A DNA stretch of 64,000 bases from Leptospira biflexa serovar Patoc strain 'Patoc 1 (Paris)' (GTDB lineage: Bacteria > Spirochaetota > Leptospiria > Leptospirales > Leptospiraceae): positions 248,001 to 312,000 of the forward strand of contig NC_010602.1 of the NCBI RefSeq assembly GCF_000017685.1, given 5' to 3'. A model generated the notes under the pieces. It was not told the origin of the DNA. It worked only from the letters and a program-made list of their open reading frames with translations, and did no database searches. Made by a program: the position numbers and the translations under genes. The stretch's first letter is position 1; each line of letters opens with the position of its first letter. Of this stretch, positions 37,806-45,711 are shown in pieces.

Positions 37806-38508
37806 CGGCAAAATCTTCAACAGGTAAACCTTTTTTAGATGGATCTTCCAAATCTTTGTATTTGTGTTTTTCTTTGGCAGAAATCACGCGAACACGTTTG
37901 AAAGTTCCGTTTCCTTCTGATCTTGTAAACACTCTTTCATCTTCTTGGATTGCCATGTGGACAATTCTTCTTTCAAAAGGATTCATTGGATCGAGTAGTT
38001 TTGACCTTCCCGATTTGATGACAGAGGCAGCAACTGATTTTGCTAATCGAATGAGAGATAACTCGCGTTTGTCGCGATAAGATTCAATGTCTAAAACAAT
38101 TTTGCGGTTGTGACGAATTTTTGGATCTACCATCAAATTGAGAAGGAATTGGAGTGAATCCAAAGTGCCTCCACGTTTTCCAATGATGAGACCAGATTCT
38201 TTACTGGTTAGTTCCACATAAATTTTTCCGTCTACGTCACCCATACCAACAACTTCTGCAGGGATTCCCATTTTTTTCAAAATGGTGATGATCACCCCAT
38301 GTATGATTTTTTCTGATGGGATATCGGTGTTTGCAACAAACGCGCGTACAACGGCAGGTTTTTTTTGAGTGATCCCTAAAAAGCCGGACTTTCCGGAATC
38401 AACTACTTCGAAACGTAAGTCGCCGGATTGGAGTCGAAGGGTTTCGAGAGTATAATCCTCTGCTTCCCCTTTCGTTTTTCCTTCGGCTTCGAAAATGTAA
38501 TTATTCAT
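37777..38508 (-). CDS. khpB: RNA-binding protein KhpB (Jag)
   Basis: 243 aa with an N-terminal Jag domain (1-50, [15 protein letters not shown]...[18 protein letters not shown]), a KH domain (about 85-165, with [13 protein letters not shown] as the GxxG loop) and an R3H domain (about 170-235, ending near [19 protein letters not shown]). It binds RNA, usually as a partner of KhpA, and modulates gene expression and cell division. It follows yidC by 28 bases in the conserved cluster order. Confidence 0.92.
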   Translation of the reverse strand: MNNYIFEAEGKTKGEAEDYTLETLRLQSGDLRFEVVDSGKSGFLGITQKKPAVVRAFVANTDIPSEKIIHGVIITILKKMGIPAEVVGMGDVDGKIYVELTSKESGLIIGKRGGTLDSLQFLLNLMVDPKIRHNRKIVLDIESYRDKRELSLIRLAKSVAASVIKSGRSKLLDPMNPFERRIVHMAIQEDERVFTRSEGNGTFKRVRVISAKEKHKYKDLEDPSKKGLPVEDFADGVDQEDLD

Positions 38509-38536
38509 CTGTGATCTTCCTTGTTAAACAATGATT

Positions 38537-40486
38537 TCATTTTTTCTTTTTGTTTTGGTTTCTAAAACCAGGTCTTGCCATTGCTTGTGCGTTATTGGCA
38601 GGAGTTGGACCGCTTGGTGTCGGTTTTTTGTCTTCTGATTTAACAAACTTGTTTGTATACACTTGTTGAGCGATGGACAAAATGTTTTGCATGGTCCAAT
38701 ACATCGTCACACCGGCAGGCATTGACCAGAAGAAGTATAACATGATGACAGGCATCATATACATCATCATCTTTTGGTTTGGATCTGTAGACACAGTCGT
38801 CATTTTCGATTGGACCACTTGTGTTGCGACCATGATGAGTGGCAGGATGTTGATCGCCAAAGTGCCAATGAAAGCTAACTTTGGAGTGGTGAAAACTGTA
38901 TCTGGTTCACTCAAATCTTTGATCCAAAGGAAAGGTGAATTCCAAAGGTCTACTGTGTCAGAGAAGGCGGTATAAAGAGCGATAAAGATTGGAATTTGAA
39001 TGAGCATCGGAAGACAACCCGCCATTGGGTTGGTGCCATTCTTTTTATAAAGTTCAATCGTCTTTTCTTGTTTGAGTTTTGGATCATCCGCATATTTTTC
39101 ATTGATGAGTTTGATTTGCGGAGATAACTCTTGCATCTTCTTCATTGATTCCGCTTGTTTTTTGTTCAGCGGATAAAAAGCCAATTTGAAGAGAATTGCA
39201 AATATCACGATCGCCCAACCGTAGTTAGGTATGACCAAATAGATCTTTTTTAAGATCCAAACAATTCCATTGCGGAGTGGGGTGGTGATCCCTTGGTTGA
39301 AGGATTTGTCGAGTGATTCACTTAAGCCCGCAAAGACAGAGTCATTGTTGATTTTTGGATCAAGTTTGCTGTCACGAAATGCAGTGCCATCTAATTCTCT
39401 GACCCCTACATAGGCCGCATAATCTAATTTGATTTCTTCTCCAGGACCCAGTTTCCAATTGTCGTAAACAAGGAGAACTCCGGTTTCATTGCCCTTTCGG
39501 TTATCAAGTAAAACTCCAGCTGGTTTGTCATCCAGTGGATCGATCACTCCAATGAAATAACGACTTCCTGTTCCAACGAAGTCAACTTTGTCGTTCGAAC
39601 CTTTTTTAATTTCATAACGAGTGTCTTTTCCTTCGTTTGATCCAAATAGGTTGTCAAAAAAACCTTGTGAGCTTGTTCCATCAACGTGGTCTTTAAAACT
39701 TCCATCCAAATAGTAATAACGGAAATAATGTGCATTGTCTCTATCGTTAAAGTCTTCTTTTTTCTTCAATATTGGACCAAGGGAACTAAAGGATCGAAAG
39801 TACACATCCGATTTTGTTGGGGATATATGAATGGTTTCGCCAGTTCTGTTTTTCAGTGTTAAGTGAAATTTAAAATAATTTTCAGATGGGAAAAACTGAA
39901 ACCGTTTTTGGATGGTGAATTTCCCATCGAGCGATGGAGCTTCGAAGATAACAGTTTTGGTATCGGCATTGTAACTAGAGCTAAAGTTGACTAAGTTATA
40001 CGCAGAAAAAGGAATCGTGTCTTTGTCTTCGATGATGTTGAAGTCAAACCCTTGGCCCCTTGTGAGTTCCACTGCCTTTTCGGTTTGTCCATCAAAATCA
40101 ATTTGGAACTTGGGATCCTTTGCGATCACAAATTCAGAACCATCTGGTTCTTTATGGTCTTTGATATAATATTCTGTGATCCTTCCGCCTAAACTTGAAA
40201 ATCGAACTAAGAATGAATCTGTTTTGAGTGAAAATGTTTTTACATCTTCAGTTTTGACTGGATTCAGTTTCGTAGATTCAGTAGTGGCTTTTTTAATTTC
40301 TGCCTTGGGATCAGCAGTTGTTGTTTTGTTTGTATCAGTATTTTCTGTTTTCGAAACCTCATCTACTGCTTTGGGTTTTGGCGGTTGCGGTGGAAAAAAA
40401 ATATAATTGATCCCCATCCATACTGCTAAACTTAAAAATAAAGCGAGGAATAAGCGACCTTGTCTGTTTGTGGAATCGTTTTGCAT
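38537..40486 (-). CDS. yidC: Membrane protein insertase YidC
   Basis: 649 aa insertase for inner-membrane proteins, long Gram-negative form. N-terminal helix (about 12-30), then a Ser/Thr/Lys-rich linker (about 35-80), a large periplasmic domain (about 80-400) and the conserved 60KD_IMP core with five helices (about 415-620), including [20 protein letters not shown] and the [12 protein letters not shown] region; the C-terminus is basic. It begins 3 bases after the yidD stop. Confidence 0.95.
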   Translation of the reverse strand: MQNDSTNRQGRLFLALFLSLAVWMGINYIFFPPQPPKPKAVDEVSKTENTDTNKTTTADPKAEIKKATTESTKLNPVKTEDVKTFSLKTDSFLVRFSSLGGRITEYYIKDHKEPDGSEFVIAKDPKFQIDFDGQTEKAVELTRGQGFDFNIIEDKDTIPFSAYNLVNFSSSYNADTKTVIFEAPSLDGKFTIQKRFQFFPSENYFKFHLTLKNRTGETIHISPTKSDVYFRSFSSLGPILKKKEDFNDRDNAHYFRYYYLDGSFKDHVDGTSSQGFFDNLFGSNEGKDTRYEIKKGSNDKVDFVGTGSRYFIGVIDPLDDKPAGVLLDNRKGNETGVLLVYDNWKLGPGEEIKLDYAAYVGVRELDGTAFRDSKLDPKINNDSVFAGLSESLDKSFNQGITTPLRNGIVWILKKIYLVIPNYGWAIVIFAILFKLAFYPLNKKQAESMKKMQELSPQIKLINEKYADDPKLKQEKTIELYKKNGTNPMAGCLPMLIQIPIFIALYTAFSDTVDLWNSPFLWIKDLSEPDTVFTTPKLAFIGTLAINILPLIMVATQVVQSKMTTVSTDPNQKMMMYMMPVIMLYFFWSMPAGVTMYWTMQNILSIAQQVYTNKFVKSEDKKPTPSGPTPANNAQAMARPGFRNQNKKKK

Positions 40487-40489
40487 AAT

Positions 40490-40717
40490 TTAACTCTTGT
40501 TATAAGATTTCGGTAATGGGTCATGTCCACCTTCGTGATAAGGGTGGCATTTAGAAATTCGAACGACACTCAACACAAACGCTTTGTACCATGGATAAGT
40601 TTCAAACGCTTGTTTGGCGTATTCAGAACAGCTCGGAGTGAATCGACATGAGGGAGGTAAGAATGGAGAAAGCAGTTTTTTGTAGAGAAAAATGAGAACC
40701 AAAAACAGCCGATTCAT
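40490..40717 (-). CDS. yidD: Membrane protein insertion efficiency factor YidD
   Basis: 75 aa. A short amphipathic helix ([13 protein letters not shown]) is followed by the YidD signature [12 protein letters not shown] and a C-terminal [15 protein letters not shown]. It helps YidC-dependent insertion. It overlaps the rnpA stop by 4 bases and precedes yidC by 3. Confidence 0.95.
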
Positions 40718-40974
40718 GGGAATTGTTTTAGTGCCGAAAGGAACAAAACCTCTCGGTCTTCCTTAGATAATTTCGCAAAACCTATCTGTGCCAGCAGGGC
40801 ACAATCGTATCCTACTGGGATCAGAGAAAGATGTTTCCGAACCAGTTCCCTTAGGATTCGTTTCGAACGGTTGCGAAGAACGGCAGTTTTGTGAGTTTTA
40901 TCGGGGCAAAATAAAAAACTGGCAAAAGGAAGGCCGTTTTTCCGAACAAGCCAACGAAGTGGTGGCTTGCCCAT
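40714..40974 (-). CDS. rnpA: Ribonuclease P protein component (N-terminus probably longer than the ATG start)
   Basis: Protein subunit of RNase P, which trims tRNA 5' ends. [15 protein letters not shown] is the family RNR motif. The first ATG (40974) gives only 86 aa and cuts into the conserved first helix; the frame stays open back to a TAG at 41041-41043 and encodes [23 protein letters not shown] sequence upstream, which fits the normal RnpA N-terminus. That extension has no ATG, GTG, TTG or CTG; the only table-11 alternative is ATC at 41004. AGGAG lies at 41038-41042. The coordinates given are the conservative ones. Confidence 0.85.
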
Positions 40975-41045
40975 TTTTCGATTCTGACGAAAGAGTTCCT
41001 GGATCCTGGTTTGGTCGCGAAGGGTCTCCGAAGGAAGCTCCTAAA

Positions 41046-41207
41046 TTAGAACTTTCTCCCGATTTTTTCGTCGGAAACAGTCAACTTAGCGCGTCCTTTT
41101 CTTCTTCTGTTCGCTATCACATTTCTTCCGCCTGGGGTGGCCATTCTGGCTCGGAATCCGTGAGTTCTCACGCGTTTAATTTTACTCGGTTGGAATGTAC
41201 GTTTCAT
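41046..41207 (-). CDS. rpmH: 50S ribosomal protein L34
   Basis: 53 codons starting ATG at 41207 and ending TAA at 41046. The product begins [20 protein letters not shown] and continues with the [24 protein letters not shown] signature of L34 (the first 20 residues and this region are fully typical). It is the first gene of the rpmH-rnpA-yidD-yidC-khpB-mnmE cluster; rnpA begins a few dozen bases later. Confidence 0.96.
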   Translation of the reverse strand: MKRTFQPSKIKRVRTHGFRARMATPGGRNVIANRRRKGRAKLTVSDEKIGRKF

Positions 41208-41319
41208 GAAACACCTAATTTATCTATCTATGATCGCAAAAATATGAGGTCTTTTGAAAGGTTTTTGGTACCCCCATGGAAGTCAAGGGGAATTGGTAAA
41301 AATGATTGGACAGATGAGA

Positions 41320-41336
41320 TCTTATGTGACATAAGA
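41320..41336. promoter_or_regulatory. Palindrome in the rpmH / mltA divergent region
   Basis: TCTTATG-TGA-CATAAGA: 7-base perfect arms around 3 bases, about 113 bases before rpmH and 118 before mltA. A plausible operator; the protein binding it is unknown. Confidence 0.45.
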
Positions 41337-41453
41337 CAGATTCTCCCCTCTCTCCAGGTGAATTCCTTTTGTCTCTACTGCTTTTCCTCTTCAAAAGGAA
41401 TGGGAATGCACAAAGGAAGGTAAAACGTGGAATGGGAGTAACGTGATTCCCCT

Positions 41454-42608
41454 ATGAAACGAGAACTTGCCAGATACCATTCCGATTCGATTCCTTGGAA
41501 AGAGTTAGGCTCGAGTTTCCAATGGCTTTTCCTTCTTTTTTTTCTCATTCCAACTCTTTCTATTTTCCACTTCGGCATCCATGCAAAGCCAATCCTTACC
41601 AAATCGAAAGCCCTTGATTCTAAGACAAAACACTCTGCTCTCCATCTTGCTCTGAATGAGTCCATCCAATACCTACAAAAACTCCCAGAAGAAACAAATT
41701 TTTTGGTGCTAGGGAAAACATATCATCGAAATGAAATTTTACACCCACTGCAAAAGATTCAAAAACAAATGTTGGTTGGAGACGCGAAGTATGATTTGCG
41801 TTTGGCGATGCGACCGTATTTCCATGAGGTAGAATTAAAAACAGGGAATGATCTCCCTCTGATCACTGGGTATTATGAAGTGCGGGTCCAAGGAAAAACC
41901 AAACCAGAGGGGCACTATGCTCACCCGGCACTTGTCCCACCCAAACGAGGAAAAGTAGACGCAAAAGTTGTCTCCTTTCCACGAGAGTATTGGAAAGAAG
42001 AATCCCATTGGAAATCCCATTCGCAAGCAATCGTTTTCCTTCGTTTGACGGATTTACACTTAGCGCAATTGGAAGGATCCGCGCTCGTACAAACCGAAAC
42101 AAACGAAATCTTTCGTATAAATTATGCCGCCGATAATGGATTGGATTATATCAGCCCTTCGATTCATTTAACAGGAGTTTGTCCTAGCTTAAAGCCTTAT
42201 CATCTTTCTAATTGTATCAAAACCAATCCAAAGGAAGTAAGCGATGCGATTTGGAAAAATCCAAGGTATATCTTTTTTGAAAAAGAAATGATTCCAAAAA
42301 AGCATGGTTTTGTTATGCGAGCAGGTCCATTGGGGAGTGGTGGTATACGACTCGTGGAAGGAAGATCAGTGGCGATGGACAAACAAATTCCCTTGGGATT
42401 TCCTGTCCTTTTGCATTTTAATTCCACTAAACAGACATATGACGACCATCTGGCATTTGTTCATGATCGGGGGAATGCCATCCAAGGTGAGGGACGCGTG
42501 GACTTTTATTTGGGAAATGGGGAAGGAGTGGAAGAGGTAGCAAACCAACTGTTCACCAAAGGAAAGGTGGTATTACTCGTTCCCAAAAAAAATAAACCTT
42601 CTATTTAA
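41454..42608 (+). CDS. mltA: Membrane-bound lytic murein transglycosylase A (MltA family)
   Basis: Cleaves peptidoglycan glycan strands in the periplasm with 1,6-anhydro product. The N-terminus has a hydrophobic segment (about 22-40) as an anchor or signal, with no clear lipobox. The catalytic core includes TGYYEVRVQGK (about 142-152) and the 3D domain VHDRGNAIQGEGRVDFYLGNGEG (about 338-360), with the conserved aspartates D340 and D352. 384 aa is usual. Monocistronic, divergent from rpmH; the TetR gene converges with it. Confidence 0.85.
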   Translation: MKRELARYHSDSIPWKELGSSFQWLFLLFFLIPTLSIFHFGIHAKPILTKSKALDSKTKHSALHLALNESIQYLQKLPEETNFLVLGKTYHRNEILHPLQKIQKQMLVGDAKYDLRLAMRPYFHEVELKTGNDLPLITGYYEVRVQGKTKPEGHYAHPALVPPKRGKVDAKVVSFPREYWKEESHWKSHSQAIVFLRLTDLHLAQLEGSALVQTETNEIFRINYAADNGLDYISPSIHLTGVCPSLKPYHLSNCIKTNPKEVSDAIWKNPRYIFFEKEMIPKKHGFVMRAGPLGSGGIRLVEGRSVAMDKQIPLGFPVLLHFNSTKQTYDDHLAFVHDRGNAIQGEGRVDFYLGNGEGVEEVANQLFTKGKVVLLVPKKNKPSI

Positions 42609-42638
42609 AATGGAGATGATCAAATTTCATCCGAACAA

Positions 42639-43295
42639 TTATTTTTGATTCGAAATCCCTTGGTAAAAGATACTGATTATGGATTGAATTTCCAAATCAA
42701 CATCGATTGGAAATTTGGGAGCTAATATAAATTTAGTAATTAAAAAACTTGCCCCCAAACTAAATGAGGCCCTCACGATTTGATTGGGATCTAAGTCGTT
42801 TCGAATCTCACCTTTTTTCTGAAAGTAACGAAATGCTTCCATCGAGGTATCATACAAATTAACTTTCCACATTTGCCCAAAAATCTCTGCAAATTCCTTT
42901 GAAAATAGAAGGGCGCCGAGTAGGAGTTTTAGTTTTTTTGGATCTTTTGCAACAGCTTCATAGCGTGCCTTCAATATCGAAGTATACCATTCTTTAAAAT
43001 TTGGGTCCAAATTTTGGATTCTTTCTTTTAAGTCTGACATGTGACCAGGTAAAATGGTTTGCAGTAATAGACCTGATAACACTCGTTTGTATAGATCATG
43101 TTTGGTAGGAAAGTATTTAAAAAGAGTACGTTCCGTGACGCCAGCTTCTTTTGCCAGTTCTGCCGTTGTGGCCCCACTGAATCCAAATTCTGCAAAAACA
43201 TCTTCTGCCGCCCGCACGATGTCCTTTTCCTTCTCAGTTTGAGGATTTAGGTAGGCTTCGAATTCATTTTGTAAGAGTTTTAAGGTAAGTTTCAT
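42639..43295 (-). CDS. TetR-family transcriptional repressor
   Basis: 218 aa: N-terminal TetR DNA-binding helices (about 20-66, with ATTAELAKEAGVTERTLFKYF) and an all-helical ligand-binding domain behind. It is divergent from the PhlG-like gene, and two near-identical 18-base operators lie in the 128-base gap between the starts. This is the classical layout of a local repressor controlling itself and its neighbours, relieved by a small ligand, probably a substrate of the neighbouring enzymes (inference). It converges with mltA. Confidence 0.92.
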   Translation of the reverse strand: MKLTLKLLQNEFEAYLNPQTEKEKDIVRAAEDVFAEFGFSGATTAELAKEAGVTERTLFKYFPTKHDLYKRVLSGLLLQTILPGHMSDLKERIQNLDPNFKEWYTSILKARYEAVAKDPKKLKLLLGALLFSKEFAEIFGQMWKVNLYDTSMEAFRYFQKKGEIRNDLDPNQIVRASFSLGASFLITKFILAPKFPIDVDLEIQSIISIFYQGISNQK

Positions 43296-43360
43296 CAGAA
43301 TTTTTTTAGTCTATTTGGAATCATTTTTTCTCAGTGGGATATTTTTTCGATTGATTTTTT

Positions 43361-43378
43361 GTATAGTATTTACTTTAC
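43361..43378. promoter_or_regulatory. Operator copy 1 (imperfect) for the TetR regulator
   Basis: GTATAGTATTTACTTTAC matches the perfect palindrome at 43394-43411 at 16 of 18 bases. Spacing between copies is 33 bases, about three helical turns, so two dimers would bind on one face of the DNA. Confidence 0.75.
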
Positions 43379-43393
43379 ATAGGATAAAGCAAA

Positions 43394-43411
43394 GTATAGT
43401 ATTTACTATAC
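43394..43411. promoter_or_regulatory. Operator copy 2 (perfect palindrome) for the TetR regulator
   Basis: GTATAGTA-TT-TACTATAC is a perfect 18-base palindrome ending 12 bases before the ATG of the PhlG-like gene and covering the expected promoter and leader region; AGGAG at 43413-43417 is the ribosome-binding site just beyond it. Confidence 0.8.
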
Positions 43412-43423
43412 AGGAGAATTGGT

Positions 43424-44080
43424 ATGAAATATGTCAAATTAGGTCTGTTACCCAAACTTGAAATTGAGTGGCTTCGTAAATCTGTGGATTCAGCCGAATC
43501 AGGAAGGGAAATTTTACCTGATGGGCGAGTGAAGTATTGGATCCGGCATGAGATTTTGGAAGGCGTTTCTCCCAAAATGTTGGTTTGGTGGTTTCAAAAT
43601 TTAGAGGGTGAGATCGAATACAAAGGGAAAGTTTACAATCGATACCATGTTTGGCATCCTGAAGATCATGTACATGTGAGTTACGAAAAACGTAGAACAG
43701 ACGGATCGGTTGGCCCAGGTGCAATATTACGGATCGTGGAATACTTAGGGAGACAAAAAAAATACATAGTCAATGTGACAAGTCCCATTGAGAAATTAGA
43801 TGAAGAAGGATTCATCCATTGTCCTCGATTGTATGGATTATTCCCACTCGCAAGAATGGAATATCGTTTTAAAGAAATGCAAAATGGAACATTTTATGAA
43901 AATTCGCTCATCGTTGGTTGGAAAGGGATATCATTTCGAATCTTAAGACCAATTTTCGAATTTCTATTCTTTGACAAAAAACACGGATCTGCTTGGATCA
44001 AACATAATATTGAAGAAGTGGGTCAGTTTCAAAGTTTTTTACCTGATCTTTATAGGAAACTAAATGAAAATTTACGGTGA
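43424..44080 (+). CDS. PhlG-like (DAPG hydrolase family) protein
   Basis: 218 aa. It resembles the diacetylphloroglucinol hydrolase PhlG fold: SPKMLVWWFQNLEG (about 49-62), the YHVWHPEDHVHV segment with histidines, and a late HNIEE pair (HxxxE, about 193-197), positions that match the zinc ligands of PhlG as I recall them. PhlG-type enzymes cleave a C-C bond in acylated phenolics, but most family members have unknown substrates. No signal peptide. A perfect palindromic operator precedes it, and the GST gene overlaps its end by 17 bases. Confidence 0.6.
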   Translation: MKYVKLGLLPKLEIEWLRKSVDSAESGREILPDGRVKYWIRHEILEGVSPKMLVWWFQNLEGEIEYKGKVYNRYHVWHPEDHVHVSYEKRRTDGSVGPGAILRIVEYLGRQKKYIVNVTSPIEKLDEEGFIHCPRLYGLFPLARMEYRFKEMQNGTFYENSLIVGWKGISFRILRPIFEFLFFDKKHGSAWIKHNIEEVGQFQSFLPDLYRKLNENLR

Positions 44081-44672
44081 TCACCAATCCGGTAATTGTT
44101 ACAAACTACAGTTAGTTGCATCTTTCTTAGGAATCACATATGAATGGATTCAGTTGGATATTAAAAATGGAGATACCAAAACCGAATCATTTTTAAAATT
44201 AAATCCGAATGGGAAAATACCAATACTTGTTTTAGATGATGGAAAGGTATTATCGGAATCAAATGCAATCTTAAATTATTTGGCAGAGGGAAGTGAATTC
44301 CTACCGAAGGATCCTTACCTAAGAGCAAAAGTATTACAATGGCAGTTTTTTGAACAATATAGCCATGAACCGTATATAGCTGTGGCTAGGTTCATCCAAC
44401 ATTATTTAGGAATTCCTGAAGAGAGAAGAGTTGAATATGAATCAAAACAATCTGGAGGGCATAAAGCCCTCAAAGTGATGGAAATTCAATTGGAGAAAAC
44501 TCCGTATTTAATCGGCGATTTTATGACGATAGCAGATATTAGTTTGTTTGCCTATACACATGTGGCAAACGAAGGTGGATTTGATTTGTCGCAATATCCA
44601 AAAATCAATCAATGGATTGAAAGAATTAAAAATCAAAAACAATTCATTCCAATGAAATCAATTGATATGTAG
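44064..44672 (+). CDS. Glutathione S-transferase family protein
   Basis: 202 aa with thioredoxin-like N-terminal domain (1-80: VASFLGITYEWIQLD, LNPNGKIPILVLDDG, with the cis-Pro and LSESNAILNYLAEG substrate-binding motif) and helical C-terminal domain (85-202, FMTIADISLFAYTHV). The usual catalytic Ser or Cys near the N-terminus is the S9/N11/C12 area. It overlaps the PhlG-like gene by 17 bases, so the two are co-translated under the TetR site. The convergent CDF gene overlaps its end by 15 bases. Confidence 0.85.
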   Translation: MKIYGDHQSGNCYKLQLVASFLGITYEWIQLDIKNGDTKTESFLKLNPNGKIPILVLDDGKVLSESNAILNYLAEGSEFLPKDPYLRAKVLQWQFFEQYSHEPYIAVARFIQHYLGIPEERRVEYESKQSGGHKALKVMEIQLEKTPYLIGDFMTIADISLFAYTHVANEGGFDLSQYPKINQWIERIKNQKQFIPMKSIDM

Positions 44673-45581
44673 ATTACATTTTTCTTCGTCAGTTTCTAAT
44701 TCAATGGTTGTGTGAATGATCTCATATTGAAGCGCTATCTTTCGGATTTGTTCTTTGATTTTTTGAAATTGGTTTAATTTTATTTTTTGATCTAACAAGA
44801 CATGAAGTGAAGCCACATGGTGATTTCCATCCAAACTCCAAATTTTGATATCGTGTATTGACTTCACACCTTTGATTTTATTCCAATCAGAAATTAAATC
44901 AGATCGATTGAGTGATACGGGAACGGCTTGTAAAAATACACGCATCACTTGTTTGGTGTTTCCATAAGCGTTGTACAAAATCCAAATCGCAATCGCTAGT
45001 GATAACATTGGATCAAACCATGGTACGTCCCAAAAGTACATAATCACACTTCCAACGAGGACGGCAATCCACCCGAGGATATCCTCCAAAAAATGTAAAA
45101 AGACTGCTTTTTCGGAAAAGCTTGATCCATGTTGCAATCGAAGCATGGCAATCCCATTTACTAGAACACCAACAATCGCTAATAGAAACATCACATCTGC
45201 TTTTGACTCAACGGGAGTGATGAACCGTTTGATGGATTCGATGATCATAAAGATGGATCCAACAGATAATAAAACTGAAATGATGAGGGCACCTAAGATA
45301 GAAAAACGTTTGTACCCATAATCAAAATGGCGATCAATGGGTCTTGCGGAAACTTTTTGTAGATACCAAACAAATGCAAGCGAGAGAGCATCTCCAAAAT
45401 CATGAAAAGCATCAGAAATGATGGCGATACTATTGGAGTAAATCCCACCAACCAATTCAAAAATCGAAAAAAATAAATTTAAAACAAACGCCAAAGCTAA
45501 ATTTTTGGAAGCAGAAGAATGATGGTGCGAATGGTCATGGTGTTTTGTTTTGTGATTCGTATGATCGTGGCCTTGTCCCAT
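44658..45581 (-). CDS. Cation diffusion facilitator (zinc exporter, CzcD-like)
   Basis: 307 aa. A His-rich cytosolic start (GHDHTNHKTKHHDHSHHH-type) precedes six transmembrane helices. The metal site is HxxxD in SDAFHDFGDAL (helix 2) and HxxxD in HFLEDILGW (helix 5), typical of zinc-transporting CDFs. A C-terminal cytosolic ferredoxin-like domain (about 215-300) follows. It moves Zn2+ (perhaps Co2+ or Cd2+) out by proton antiport. Overlaps the convergent GST gene by 15 bases. Confidence 0.9.
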   Translation of the reverse strand: MGQGHDHTNHKTKHHDHSHHHSSASKNLALAFVLNLFFSIFELVGGIYSNSIAIISDAFHDFGDALSLAFVWYLQKVSARPIDRHFDYGYKRFSILGALIISVLLSVGSIFMIIESIKRFITPVESKADVMFLLAIVGVLVNGIAMLRLQHGSSFSEKAVFLHFLEDILGWIAVLVGSVIMYFWDVPWFDPMLSLAIAIWILYNAYGNTKQVMRVFLQAVPVSLNRSDLISDWNKIKGVKSIHDIKIWSLDGNHHVASLHVLLDQKIKLNQFQKIKEQIRKIALQYEIIHTTIELETDEEKCNLHIN

Positions 45582-45711
45582 GTGGATAGAATTGAATTTA
45601 TCTTGAAAGGTTGCAACTAGGAAAGAAAAGATTTGGTTCCAGAGTGAATTTGAAAATGATGCAACTCGATTTCAATCAAAACAAATTTGCGAAACAAGTT
45701 GTTATTCAATT

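Noticed and set aside
40788..41423. 211-codon open frame on the plus strand
   Set aside because: It lies antisense to rpmH and the start of rnpA, whose products are certain by sequence; its own translation has no recognisable motifs.
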